64,000 nucleotides of DNA from positions 14,075,113 through 14,139,112 of the forward strand of contig HG738140.1 in the NCBI GenBank assembly GCA_000499405.2, written 5' to 3'. Shown here piece by piece: positions 1 through 14,300 of this stretch. The DNA is from Onchocerca volvulus. Lineage: Eukaryota; Nematoda; Chromadorea; Rhabditida; Onchocercidae. The position numbers were made by a program, and so were the translations under genes. Under the pieces are notes generated by a model, which was not told the DNA's origin, did not search any database, and saw only the letters and a list, made by a program, of their open reading frames with translations. The first letter of the stretch is position 1. The number at the start of each line of letters is the position of its first letter.

Positions 1-2375
1 TGCACTACATAACATACATTTCCTTGGCTGTAATATTGGCCATTTCAAAAGAGCGTCAACAGCCTGGAATTATAAATATTACAAATACAAAAATTGAATA
101 ATAAAATAACCGTTGCTGCATAAGCAAAAGAGATGAATAACATAAATTTAAGAATGCCAAAAAGATAACATTAGAGATTATAGAAAGGCAATATAATGTT
201 ACTGGAAAATCATAAGTAAAAGTAAATACGAACATCAGAAAATACGAGCAAAAGAAAACGAAGATCTTCAACACATTATGCACAGTAAACTTCACTATAC
301 ATGATTACAAGCATTATTATTCAGATTATAATCCAGCTATTGTTCAGATCTTCTTCCAAGATTCTAGTTTCTGTATCTTTTTAGTTTCTTCTCTCAAACT
401 GTATCCAATAATTCAAAGTTAAAAGCAAAATTTGAAAAAGAAAAATAGAAAAGATCAGCATCAAGCAGATAAAAGGTATCAAAATAAGTAAAAACCTCCG
501 TTGCTTGACGCTCATTGATAACTGTCACATCCAGAAGTTTTTTGATAGCCTTTTTTCTTGACTGTTCAACATTCGTTCTATCAAGACCAAAATAATTTTT
601 TAGCACAGGTACTGTTGAATCAGCCCTATATAACAACGAAATTAACTTATGGAAAACACTGAACAAAACAAAGAGTTAAAAATATTTTTGATATATGCAA
701 ATGGAACCAAAAATTCTATCAAAACAACACTGTCATGTAAAAGAAAAATGAAACAAGGGACATTATTTTTTTTTTTCAGAATATTGTCTATTGAACACTA
801 CTGCTATAATTTTCACCACAAATAATCTAACCAAGATTTGACAACATCAAATTTAATCAAATAGCAACGATGAAATGACTGTGGTGTGCACTAAATAATC
901 GGTCAACATCATGATTTCTCGAAATTTTATATCTTGTACTTACCCTATTGCAACAATAATTTCCTCATTGAAATGAGGTAAGACCAATAAGGGATGGTCT
1001 GTATGCCAAGTAGCTTGGGCGATCATTTGCATCAAAATAACAATAGAAAGAGCAGTAGACAGCCATTTATGCAACAAACTTATGTCCAACATTGCCTAAA
1101 GATTTCGAAATATTCTAAAATTTGGCTAAACTTTTATATCATTTCCTAACTTCAGAGAACGACTACCTTAAATATAAGTTTGATAGCTTATAAAACTTTC
1201 GCAAATTTGGTAAAGAATTATCATTTACTCCCTAAATAATTTTTTTATTTATATGTTATTTCCTCCCATTTTACTTCATGATTTTATGCATTAATATACT
1301 TTTTCAAAAAATGTTTAATGAGATCAGAAAAGCATTACATTTAAAATTCGCATACACTGATCTAGCATTGAGCGTTGATCAGTGATGTAATCTGTCATCA
1401 ACTTTATGCGACTTAAATGTGCTTCCAATAACAGAAAAGCTTTGGTGTGTGAAGAATCCATGGCAGCATTAGCTGGCAATTCAAGCGGCATAATTTGTTG
1501 TAGATGCCTGAAATTAATGAAACAAGTAAACTAAAGGCTTAGGTTAGGTTTAGGTAGTTAATGATTATTTTTGAATTTATATTAAATTATGCAAAAGAAA
1601 GATAAAAGAATTCAAGATCATGGTTTTTGTATTGCAATATTAACGATTACGAAAGAAAACTGACGCATTAATTTGGTCTTCATTGTGTCGAACAGGTATT
1701 TCATCATATTCCGGGCAATCCTGAAATAACCTTGTTCGAAAAAAAAATATTGCTTCAATATTTTGGAATGAAATACAGAGCATCATATTACTCTTCATCA
1801 CATTGCAGCAAAAAAAAAAAAAAAAAAAAAAAAAGTGGTTCATAATTTATAAAACTGCAAAATCGAAAAAATAGAACATACTGCCAAAACTTTCATAAGT
1901 TCTTCCATTGTTGCTTTGGGCGTAAGGGAGTTGGCAAAAAATCGCACAGTTTTATGATTCAAATAATAAACGCTTGCTATGGTTCCCAGTGGCGCTGAAA
2001 TAAGTGATTGCTCTTCCTGAAATTTGATGCATGAAACCAATTTAGCTATGAATCCACAGTAACATAATTTAAAACATTGCTTTCATGAAAATAAGTTAGA
2101 AATCTTTGTATATCACATCACCTTATCGGGAAAAAAAATTTTTTTGGCAATGCCAATTTGATTTAGCAAGAAAATTATATTCTGACAACTTCTGCTTTTT
2201 ACGGCATTAAAAAAGAATTCCTCATATATATATATATATATAAAGAAAAAAAAAAAAACATACTTCATCAACTGTAATACAACTAGAAAGCACAAGTTCT
2301 TCAATACAGTTATCAACTATTTCCACAAGAAACTGTGTTAAAGCTTCCGATGTCATATCCACAATACCGTAATAA
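1..2375 (-). other. ascc3: ASCC3 C-terminal winged-helix/second Sec63 exons, incomplete
   Basis: Exons in transcript order: 2264-2375, 1882-2016, 1665-1720 (DLPVRHNED-type block seen as [10 protein letters not shown]), 1339-1507, 944-1095, 496-625, and 1-63, which runs off the left edge. Splice phases agree throughout, for example AAT|GTAATG at 1339 and GC|GTCAGT at 1665. By comparison with the human protein about 200 residues, mainly the last FN3-like domain, lie outside the window. Introns here carry a 24-A tract (about 1810-1833) and a short TA repeat (about 2226-2241). Confidence 0.9.
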
Positions 2376-5300
2376 CTACAAATAATAAAAATAATATAGA
2401 TTTTGCTAAACTCATTTAAACTCAGCTTGGCGCTAAAATCGTGAGATAAAAGAAGAGAACAAGTGATTCCTTTGTTTTAAATTTGACATTGCGTATTTGC
2501 TAGTTAATTGTGAAATCATTATTTTGTCTATTAAGTCAATGAGCTTTAAAAAAAGCTCTCTTTCATCGTGCGCTAACAACATGCGCATTCTCATGCACTA
2601 ACAAAGACGCAACTCCTGCGACAAAATGGAGCTTTCTTGTAGCCCGAAAATGGTGTCAGGTCCATCATCCACAAAGAAAGAGAAAGTCCTGAACACAAAA
2701 ATCATTTCAAAGGATGGGTAACACTAGCTCGGCTGAATGATATAGCTCGGATATTGGGTTTTTCTTTTATTGCGTAATCATATTACCTTTCCATCGTATT
2801 ATGTTCTCTTAATGGTTTAATTATCCAAGTTTGAGTTCGTTTCTAAGTGAGTGAAACAACAAAATTGAAAAAACCTCTTAACTGAAAAGCAGAATATACC
2901 CCATAATTTTGCCACAGTCAGAAAGAAACAGCGAACAGTTGAACAAAGTAGTACTTAAACTTTCTATAATTTTAGAATTAAATCCAAACCTAATGTTATC
3001 GGTTCGAAAAAGAGGAATTTCGTTGCTATCAAACTATCTCATACAAAATTCTTTTACCTTGGATTTGCAAAAAGGCGACGATAAAGGTATGTATTAGCAA
3101 TATATTCAATTACATGCTGCTTTGAAGCAATAGTTCCAGCGTAAATTTCAGCATTCACATGATTTGGCAATGCTGTGAGTAAACTAAAATGATAAAAAAT
3201 GATATGGGTTTTTTCGAAATTCCAAAAATTTTTTGGCAAATGAAGAGAGCAGACGGAATTTCCCTGCATATTTTTTCATATAGAGGTACTGATAGTTATG
3301 AAAATTAATATATACGATTTGCAACTGTTTAAGATTTGTAACTGTTTGAAAATTTATATACTTGCATGAAAACTAAGTTAAGTGATTAAACACGAAACAA
3401 AAAGCATAATTCATTTAAAATTAGCAAAAGATTATCTTAAAAAAATGATGGAGATAAATAAAAACAAGGGCATTAGATCGATGATCTAATCCATCCCTCT
3501 ATACCAAAACAGAATTAGCCTCTTGCTAAATAATGATTGAAAAAAAAGGAATAAATTCAACAATTCACCTTGACTCCACCGGAAAAGGTTCATAGAGGAA
3601 ACGCTTATAGAAGTTTTTCTTAATATCCTGAACATAAATAACTGCAACAGCAGAATCATCAAACTGTGGTCGACCAGCACGACCTATCATTTGCAAAACG
3701 TCTAAAAATTCATTTTCAGTAAATTCAAAACTCAAAATTTCCATAATAGATCACTAAGATATTCTGAATATTAATTAAGTCCTTTTTAATCTCATGAGTC
3801 CTCTTGTCTACCTTATAAATTTTATTAATCTCGGTTGACGAGGAAGAAAAATTATTATTATAATGATTTTTCAAAAATTATAATGATTTTCAACGTATGT
3901 TAAGAATAGTTTAGTTCATTATAATGCTTACAGTTGTACTTGACAAAGAAATAAAGTTTATTTTGAATAAGATAATTTGCAACAAAAATATGTTTAACAT
4001 AAGAGATCAAACATACCAGTAACTGGGAAATCAATATACTTGTGAGTTTTCCCATCGTAATATTCGGTTCCTTTAATAATAACCAAATGTGCCGGCATAT
4101 TAATGCCCCATGCTAAGGTTGCTGTAGCCACCATGACTTGAATCTTTTTTTCCACATAAAGCTGAAATTTGAAAATTATTTCAACATAAAATAAAAGAAA
4201 TATAGCTCACTCTCATTCTTTTTTAAAATTCCACCAAGTCTAAAATAATGAATATTGTATTGAACCGCAGGAATTTTCATTGTGAAAAAGAGTAATTCTT
4301 CATAACAGTACAATATAAAAAAAAGCTTGCATGCATAGCAAAACTGAATATGTTAATTTACAATTTAGTCTCGATCTCGGTTAAATATCGCTCGACTGAA
4401 GAGCATTTCCATAATATTAATCTACTGCTGTTAAATAGAAGATAAAAGAGAGCATTCCTTCGTCTTTTACTCTTATTTCTTGGATATATAGAAAAGAATA
4501 TTGACATACTTAAATTGGAAAATCAAGACAAAATTCCGATGAAAAATGGAATTTAAACTTTATTACCCGTTCAACAATATTCTTTTCGTGCTGCTCCAGA
4601 CCGGCATGATGCATTCCTACGCCGAATGGTAACGTTAATTTTAAATTCTCATCTTTTATTGTTGTGATCAGTTGCTCAAGCTGTAATGAAATGATGTATC
4701 AAGATATTCAGTGAAGGAGATTCTGGTATTTCTTCTTTTTTTGGAAAACAAAAGTTCTGCACTTAATCTGAAATAATTTTTCATCTTCTAATCATTTTAA
4801 ACAAATGTTTCTTCAAAAATATTCTTTTTACCAATACGATAAACAATATCATCAAAAATATTAACTTGCTAAAAGTTGACAAACTATTCGTAATGTTGTT
4901 GAAGGGGTTTCTATAACTTTCCCGAGAGACCTGATCTTTATTTCATATTTCATATCGTATCTAAGTGACAAAGTTTTACTAGAATAACGAAATTTACAAC
5001 CAGACAATTTCATTATAAGTCAATTCGTATAAAATAGATGGAAATTTTATACACCTCTTCCATATCCATGTGAAGCCATTGTCGCGGATCATCATCTATA
5101 ACGAGTTGAGAAACAAATGCCATTGCCGTTAATCGCGTTTGTCGCCTTGATGCCACAAATACGAGAGCTGGTTTATAAGGAGAATGACTTTTGATTGCTA
5201 AAGAAAAATCTAATGAGCACGGGAAGAAAATCGGTACATTTATGAGATTTTTGTGCAAGGAAAAATTAATTGAAAATGGAAATTTTCTTCAGATTATTGA

Positions 5301-8300
5301 TATGGATTTGATTAGAAAGAAGAGTGATCATTTACCAATAAGGAATGGACGAAAAATTTTTTGAGGTAAAAAAACACCTTTGAAAGCTGGTCGATTCATT
5401 AAAGCCATTCGAGGGCAATAATGTCGACCTGGAAAACCAGCAATGTGCACTTCAATAGGCACAGGTCGCACGTTTGGTCGAAAATTGAAAAGTCCAGTCT
5501 AAATTATTCTTTCATAAACAAAGCACGAAAGATTTATTATGCTTCAATCACTTGAGCGATGTTCTAATCGAAAAAAAAAAAACACTTATTTTGCTAACTC
5601 ACATCTGCAACATCTAACCATTCTGCCACATCACCTGCATTAGCAAGAGCAGTAGAAAGACCAACTACACGAACAGAATTGTGCGATTCTTGTTTTGCAG
5701 CCATCAACTTTAATCTAAAAAAAAATTCCTGAATTTTAAACTTGCAATTATTGAGATGCAAGTACAGAGTATCAAAATACCAGGAATCAAAAATAAATTA
5801 TTTGAGACCAACCTTGTTATAATTGCTTCCAATACAGCACCTCTTTCAACACCTAAAAGATGAATTTCATCAATAACTACTAGCGCCACATCCTTAACAT
5901 ATTGACGAATTTCCCAACTACGCGTTATACCATCCCACTTTTCTGGTGTCGTGATCACAATTCTGGCAGAACTCAAGCTGCGAATATCTGGTGAATGATC
6001 ACCGGTAAGTTCAACGGTCCTAAAAAATTCACTTTGAACAGACCATATTTTTTAAACCTCAGAAATAATAGAATTCACAGTTGAAAGATCGATACTTTCC
6101 GGAAGCACAAGCATCCCATAGATTGTTCAACGAAAAGCAAATGAATGATGATATAGCTGTATGGCCAAAATAGAAAATAAAAAAATACGAAAATTAATTT
6201 TAATCCAGAGAAATGATAGAAAATTCACGTAAAAATAAAATATAATAAATTAACGCAGAAATGTAAACCTAATATCTAGTTTTCGAAATTTTTTATCCCA
6301 ATCAGAAACGCGTTCGCGTACCAAAGCTTTTAACGGTGCAATGTACACACACTGCAAAGAAGCTATTTCTTTTTTCAAAAAAAAAATAATCAAATGCATA
6401 GGCTAAATGATAATTTAAAATAATTTTACAGACCTCATATGAAAAGAATTCCAACTTTTCAGAAATATATATATAAATTATAAAAGAATCTAGATTCCAC
6501 TAAATTTCGTCAAATCCTTTGTAATAAAAGCAATACTTTCGAAAAAAAAATTCCAAGAAAGCTTCAATGAGTTAAACCTTTTTATCTGGATATTCACGAA
6601 AAATACGATACATGGCCAGCTCAGCACAAAGAGTTTTACCAGAACCTGTTGGCGCGCCTATTAAAGCATTTTGATCTGTATTATACAAACAGTGGAAAAC
6701 CTATAATGGAATTAATTTATAAATTGTTTTGCAAAAAAAATCTTGAGGAAATTTCAAAGAACGGAGAAAACGAGAAAAAAAAAAATTTTTAAATAGTCAG
6801 AAAAACCTGTGTCTGCACTGGATTAAAAAATTGAAAATTGTATATCGACTGGAATGCCTCATTTTTCAGAGCTGTTAGTGGTAACGGATCCAAATCCAGC
6901 AAATCTGTAATTATAAGCATATTACTCCTTTAATTAATTAAAAACTAAACCAGTAGGATGAGTTGAAATATTAAAAATATATTACTCATAACAAGCGAAG
7001 ACAAAATTATGAAAGAAGGCAGCATGTTTCGATTTCATTAAAAATGGAAAAAACTGCAGAGAAGATAAATAAATATATAATCTGACAATAAAGAGAAATT
7101 CATAACCCGTATTCGGACGATGTGACGATGGTAAAACACAATTATGCATCGAAATAGGGACAACACTATCATCAACCACATATCGATCGCTTGAGACTCG
7201 CACTTGATAATTATGAGTTAACTGCTGATCCCTGATTGGTATCGTGAAAATGAGATTTTGTGATTCACTATTAAGAACCTACAAAAGAAAAAATAATGGT
7301 GCAAAAACATCATATAAAGTCATAATTTCGGCAGGTGCAATATATGTAACAAAAAATATGTTGATTTAGAAGCAATCACTGTGACATATAAGTTTTTGGC
7401 AGGGTTTAGCTAATAATACCATGAAACCACTTCAAAATTAAAAAGAGAAACATTATTTACAAACCTTATTCCTATTAACCACGACCTGGTCATGATGAAT
7501 GATCACGTTTTCATTGATATCTTCAACAAAAACCCAGAAAACTTGAATACCCGTTGAACCAAGAAACTTTTCATGCCAAATGAAGTCTGGCGTTAAAGTC
7601 ACAGTCACTTGAATGATTGTGCTATAAAGTAATTAAATCACTCATAAATTAGAGACTGGATGCACCAGAATGGATGGATTATTTCTGACTCCTAACTTTT
7701 TGAAAGTATTTTTACTAAGACTCTTTTTGCCAATCTTTAAAAGTTTCTTTATTTTATTAAAGGGAATATTAAATCTCCTCAGTTTATTAGTAACATCTTA
7801 GTGAACATAAAAAAGACTCTCACTCTCTTGAAACATAACAACAGAAACTTGAAACTTGAGACACAAACAGAACTTTTTCTTTTATATTTTTGGAAAATAT
7901 ATTCCCTTAGCGAAGTACAGGAAATTTAGAAATTTAAGAAAAAAAGCTTATGTAAATACTTTCAAATAAAATTAGAAATGAGAAGTGATTGCAAAAAAAT
8001 CTGTTGAAATTATGATGAAACTGCAATTAAACTTTTGGTTCAAAACTTGCAAAAATCATCCAGCTGATCAATGAAAAATATTACAAACTTTGTAACAGGC
8101 TTGACTGAGGCCTCCAAATACATTACCGGCAGCATGCGCACTGCTTCATACATTTTTTGTCCATCACAACTTAACATATTTCCTAAATAAATTCATTTAT
8201 GATTAATAAAACTTTCCACTAGTCTTTAGTGGAGAAAAAACAATTTTATTTGTAAATTAATTTTTTACTTAAGTAAATAAAATCATTGAAATTTAAGAAA

Positions 8301-11300
8301 AAAGGAATCTTTCTTTACCAAGTTCTTTTGCACTCATTTCAAAGAGTTGATAATGAGAAAGCTTCCTTCGTTCAATTTTTGGAATCCAGTCCGCCCGAAT
8401 AAGCTCATTGAGTTGTCTAAAAGACAAATTGTAAAGTTGATTAAAAAATTGATTTACCACTTATTTTCATGTCAGAATATAAACCTTTTATTTCAGATAA
8501 GTAAAAGCAAAAACTGAGCAGGAAAACAAGAATAAGAATGAAGGAATTCTCTGCGATAGCTATGCATGAAATGCAGACTTTTGAAAATTACCTCAATGGC
8601 GTCTGAAACGACCAAACTTGTTTATCAAAACACTTCGCCATAGTCAACGTTGCATTAGCTGCTTGAGCCCATCCTTTTCTAAAAGTTATTTCAAACATTG
8701 CACGACACAGTCGACCACAATTTTGTTGAACAAACATTAATTCCGAAACAAGTGAATGATTGCGAATGAATGCTCGCGAAATATAGGCCTGTAAAGAAAC
8801 CAATCAATATCTACAGAACTTGATGTTTACGTTACGAAACAATTTATTTATTGTTTACCTGGATCAAACAGTTTATTTTTCCAGACACAGTTGCCAAGGC
8901 ACCTCTTTTCAAGCGCAAAGGACAAGAAGTTTGCACAAGTTCTTCTAATTCCATTGTTTCTTCTTCTCGCACCTTAATTGAAAGAAATTTAAATCCAAGA
9001 TCAAAATAAACAAAATAACTAAATATAAGACACTGAAATGCAAGTTTTCAATACTGCCACGAATATCTGACAATTGTGCCGAACATTTACTAATAATTCG
9101 ATTAATCGTGGAATGGATTTCTCACTAAGAAAATAGCTTAGGATACAAACCATTAAATCATTTCTATCAACACGATTTTACTAGATTTTTGAAACTTTAA
9201 ATATATTTTTCACAATCTGATACTCTGAAAAAAAAGTTTTTGACCGGATTTAGTATGAAGATAAGGAACCAAAAACATTTCAATCGATTAAAAGAACTGG
9301 CCATCAGTTCTTGAATAGGCTATTGATACTAAAATAAAAAATAAGGAACATAACTTACCTTAATTTGATCAAATTCTGTTGCTGATGCAATTAGCGATAA
9401 TATCATATCGTCGCTCATAAACGCTTCCAATTTTAGTCCTCCCACTCCATTCATAAATACTTCAACTGTTTCATATTTTATATAATAGTTCGAAGCAATT
9501 CGTCCAAGATCTGTTGATGCCACGTAACCATTTCTGAAGATAATTTATATAATGTTCCATATGCACTATTAAATAAAGTTGGATTTTTTAAATTATTGCA
9601 ATCGATGATACTAAAATAAAAATTTAGTACTTCATATTTTCTTATCACTCATCCACTAGTAAACTAAAAAATTACAGTTTTAGAACTTACATACTATCAA
9701 ATCTAATCATTTGATTTTTATCCAATTTCTCGGCTGCTTCTATCATCATTTGAGTTAAATACTCATATAAATCTGGGTCACGTACTAGCTGTTCCCGAGG
9801 TATTCCATATGCAATAGGATTTAATTTGGCTCGAATGAAAAAATATGTATACTTAAGCCATTCGACAGCTTCAGCGATACTTGACACTGTTCCTGAAACA
9901 TTCTAGATTCTTATTTCTATTCATAATTGTGGAAAGGAGAATCTAAAGTATTTCAGTGTACGATAAACATTAATATTATAGTATAATGCAAACAGAAGAA
10001 GGGAACCCATTAATAGCAATTTATTATGAAGTTATCTACGAAGTAAATTTGACTCGGGCTTACTGTTAAATAAACTTCGGGAATGGAAATAAAAAAGAGA
10101 CTGGAATAAGGAAATTTTAAAAGTACTAATAAAAGCTGTCACTGCATAGTAGAAATATTTGGGGTATATCATTAAAAAAAAAATGAACCTAAAGAGATTT
10201 CGGCATTCAGATTATCGTAAATTCGTGACATAAATTTGCTTTCAATAGGTACTTGGCGAAGCAGCATATTCAAATACTGTGGCATACTCTTCTTCCATGT
10301 TATGATTATGCCATGCCCTATAATTCCTCCACTTAATAAATGAATTGAGTTTTAAAGCCTATAAATAATAGTAATTCAGTACAATATCCATCAAATTGTA
10401 TCAAAAATTAAATGAGCCGTAAATGAGTGTTTGTAATGTAATTATACGATTAGTGGTTCAGTTTTGGCTGATTAAAAGCCTGATCCTTATTATTTACCTG
10501 AACTTTCATATTGTGGACGGCCAGCTCGACCAAAAATTTGTTGCACGTCGAGAACGCCCATATCGCAGAAAGCGCCTTTCTGAACATCGAAGATTTCAGT
10601 GCCCTAAAAGATTTTGCATAATCAGATTTGAAATTTGTAAAAATCTCATAAATCTTGAAATCTTTATGTGGCCATATAAACTACACAACTTTTCAATCGC
10701 TGTCTGTTTGAACAATTCAATCTGAGGTTTTTCAATTTTTAGTTCTTTCTTGAGGTTTCTCACCTGCAGCAAATTTTTGATTCTTGAAATACAGCTTGCG
10801 TTTTAAATAATAGTCTTTAATTTTTCACGATAACACGGTGAATCTCTAGTCTTTCATCATAACTCAAAATTCTACCAGTTAAAACAAAAATTAAAAAATT
10901 TGATCCCAAATGAAGACTGAAAATCCACCCGAATGACAACAGCATGCGCCGGCAAATTAATACCCCAGGCAAGAGTTGAAGTACAAAAAAGCACAGTAAT
11001 ATATCCATTAGCGAAGAACTTTTCAGTCATCAAACGTTCTCGGCGCGGTAAGCCAGCATGATGGATACCAAAGCCAAGGCGGAAAAATTCCGTTAAAATA
11101 CCATTCTTGCAATTTTGCATCTGAAAATATATATTTTCTTTAGTTGGATTCGTTTGCGCTGCCGATACGTATGTCTGTTAAATTTTGCTGGGATTTATTA
11201 TCACCGTTGTATCTTTCTTGACGAAATTTTTTTAATATCAGAACGGTGCAGTTTCATACATAATGGTTTAAAAGATGCGATTGTTTGCTGTCGCTGTCTT

Positions 11301-14300
11301 TCTATTAACGACATCTGTCTATTCATATGTTTATTCATTTGCAGTTAATGTAGCTCATATCTTTTAAAACGTGCATGAAAAAGAAAATCTGTGAGTTACC
11401 GATTTCATCGCACTAATGTACTGAGGTGAACCAATGCTTGCCGGTAAAAAATGATTTGATTCTCCCTAAATCATTGGTTTTTGAAATTCATAAAGATATT
11501 TATAGTCAACTATCAATAAAAATAGAAATAAAATGATTTCAAAGCTTATAAAGGATAATGATGTTTTTTATAATTCATTCAGTATAATATATACTATTAG
11601 ATATAATGCTGGATAGAAATATATAGCACAAAAATATGAAATATATAGGAATAAAACCTTTTTGGCAGCTTCATCTCGGAAAGTCATAGCTAATTTTGTT
11701 GTAGCATTACGCGCAGTTACGAAAACAAGAACCTGATGTCCTTTACTCACAAACTGATGCACTTTTTCGTAACACACTTCATCCATTTCACGCATTAGAT
11801 TTGGTCCTGTATTTTGCGGATTACGAACACCAATAAAACTAAAAAAAGTGCTGTATTTACAAAGATTTAATCAAAAATCGCGTAATTAACTGTATATTGC
11901 ATTATAAATCCTCATTTCTATTTAATGCATCTTATAGCAATATTTACAATTTCCGATTATTTGAATTTGAATCTTTTAGCTGCAATTTCAAAAAATCGAA
12001 ATAGAGAAAATGACCAAATCGATAAATATTACGTTTGTGAAAGTGGAACTGGTCGAAAGCGGCCGTCGAAGAAAAACATCCCTTTGCGAGGATTCACATG
12101 CAAAAACTTTGCAACATCGATGTAATTGGGTAACGTAGCAGAAAGTCCGATAATTCGAACACCTTGCTGACTTATTTCGACCTAAAATTAGTGACATATA
12201 ACCGGAAATCTGCAGATGAAATAATTATAATAATTTTGTAATAGTACAAATCCTTTACTATACTCACATGAACTGCTCACGTCACTATCGACTACTGCAC
12301 ATAAATTATCAAATTTTAGATGTTATTTAAATTTCGTAAGAAATAGAACAAAGCTGATATAACTATTTCAGATCATCAACCTCAATGAATTTTATATTTG
12401 TATCATCTTTAAGAGAAAAGTGGTACACTTAAAACAAATATAAGAGATTTAAAAAAAAAAATTAATGCAAATGCGAACCTGACGAAGCGTTCTTGCTACA
12501 ATGGTTTCAATCACAGGCCCCCGATCATCGTGTAATAAATGGATTTCATCGATAATCAATAATCGTACCATTTTTATGAATGGTAAATCGATAGCTTTCC
12601 GTGTCACAACATCCCATTTCTCGGGAGTGAGAACAAGCATCTATGGAAAATAGATATTTCTCGCATAAGTTTCTGTCATATGAAAAAGGCATTGATAATC
12701 CAACACAATCACTAGTATTGCGACATGTAAGTGTATGTCATTGACTTGCTGGTATCAAATGGCCAAAATTATTTTAAAAAATGAGTAAATAAATGTATAA
12801 GAAGACACTTTTCAAGTTTATCGAAGCATATCTAAATATATTCGATAAACTTCGTTATTCCTGAATTTTTTCCAGTTTTGACATAGAAATTCGAAATGTC
12901 AAGCAACGAATTTATGACTTTCTCCTAAATCTAATATCAATGAATACTTTAATTTATCATATAAAAAAAAAAAAAAATGAGCACATCAATTCTTTTAACA
13001 ATCTCCAAAATATAAGCTTAGTTCTTCCTTTTAAATACTTAAATTTTTGTCTATTCTTATTTAATTTCATTTTTCCGAGTTATATAAAAACACTTCTCTA
13101 CCTGTGTTTCAGCAATTTCTTTCCTTGAAAGTGCTGTGTCACCAGTTAGTTCACGCACACGCAAATTTAATGGAGCTAGTCGCTTTGCAAAATTCATTGT
13201 CATTTCAGTTGCCAATGCTTTCATTGGGGCGATATAAACAATCTGCAACAGTTCTGGAAATTTTTGACAAAATTTTCAGAAACGATGAATTTTATAAAAT
13301 GATTAAGATATTACAATAACATTTTGATGCGAAAAATCAGATTATTTCCATAAACATAGTATTCATAATTTCATCATGTTATCAGTTAACAAAATCATAC
13401 TTTGAAGTCATTTCTGCAAATCACACCATTGTTCATGTAACCATGTACCGTGTTTAAAATTGCTAACAGTGCAATATTCGTTTTGCCTAAAAATTTAAAT
13501 TTCAATGGAATATTTCAATTCCATCTACTTGAAAAACAGATTACAATCCTGTTGACCTACAAGGATTTAACCTTCTTGGTGGTTTTCTGTATCAAATTTC
13601 TTATTTAAAATCTGACTATAAAAAAAAGACTTGAAGTTCAGGAAACTTACTGCTTCAAATTAATTATTCTTATTGAAACAATAAAAAAAAAGACATACAT
13701 TAAATGAAATAGTCCATTTCTACCAAATTAATATCTCTATTCTAATAAAATTATCATACCTGCACCGGTCGGAGCGCAAATCAACAAATTTTCTTGTGAT
13801 TTGTAAGCTTGCGTAAACACCAACGATTGAACAATATTAAGCTTTTCAAAACCATCGAAACATTTCTTTCCTAACTGAAGACATAAAAATGAAATATCAA
13901 ATTTTATAAGAAATACGAACTGAAATCAAATCTTCACAAAAACATTTTCTAGTCAAACTAAATTTTCAACAAATTTTAATGAAATAAATTATAATATCCA
14001 ACAAATAATGAAAGAATATTTTGGACCTCATCAAAATCCTCGATATTTATCTGATGTACTCCTTTGATCTGAGATCTATCCCCTGCAGGGACATGAACTT
14101 CTTCGTAAGTATCGCGAATTGTATGTGTCGAATTAATCGGCAAACATCGCTTAAAAAAAATCAACAACTTTATATTCTCTTAATTTCTTTCTTTTTCGAA
14201 TTTGTAAATTCACGAAGACTACAACTCGGTAAATTTTCTATGTCATTTTCTTAATGTCGAATCCAAATCCTTATAAATAGTACATTCATGGAGAATTTGA

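Noticed and set aside
2909..3097. Plus-strand 62-codon open frame
   Set aside because: It overlaps the well-supported ASCC3 exon 3058-3183 antisense and has no splice context of its own.
10817..11008. Minus-strand frame containing HRVIVK, similar to the ASCC3 HAVVIR block
   Set aside because: It lies in the intron after 10929; the direct junction 10929 to 10603 keeps frame and family sequence, so the similarity is coincidental.
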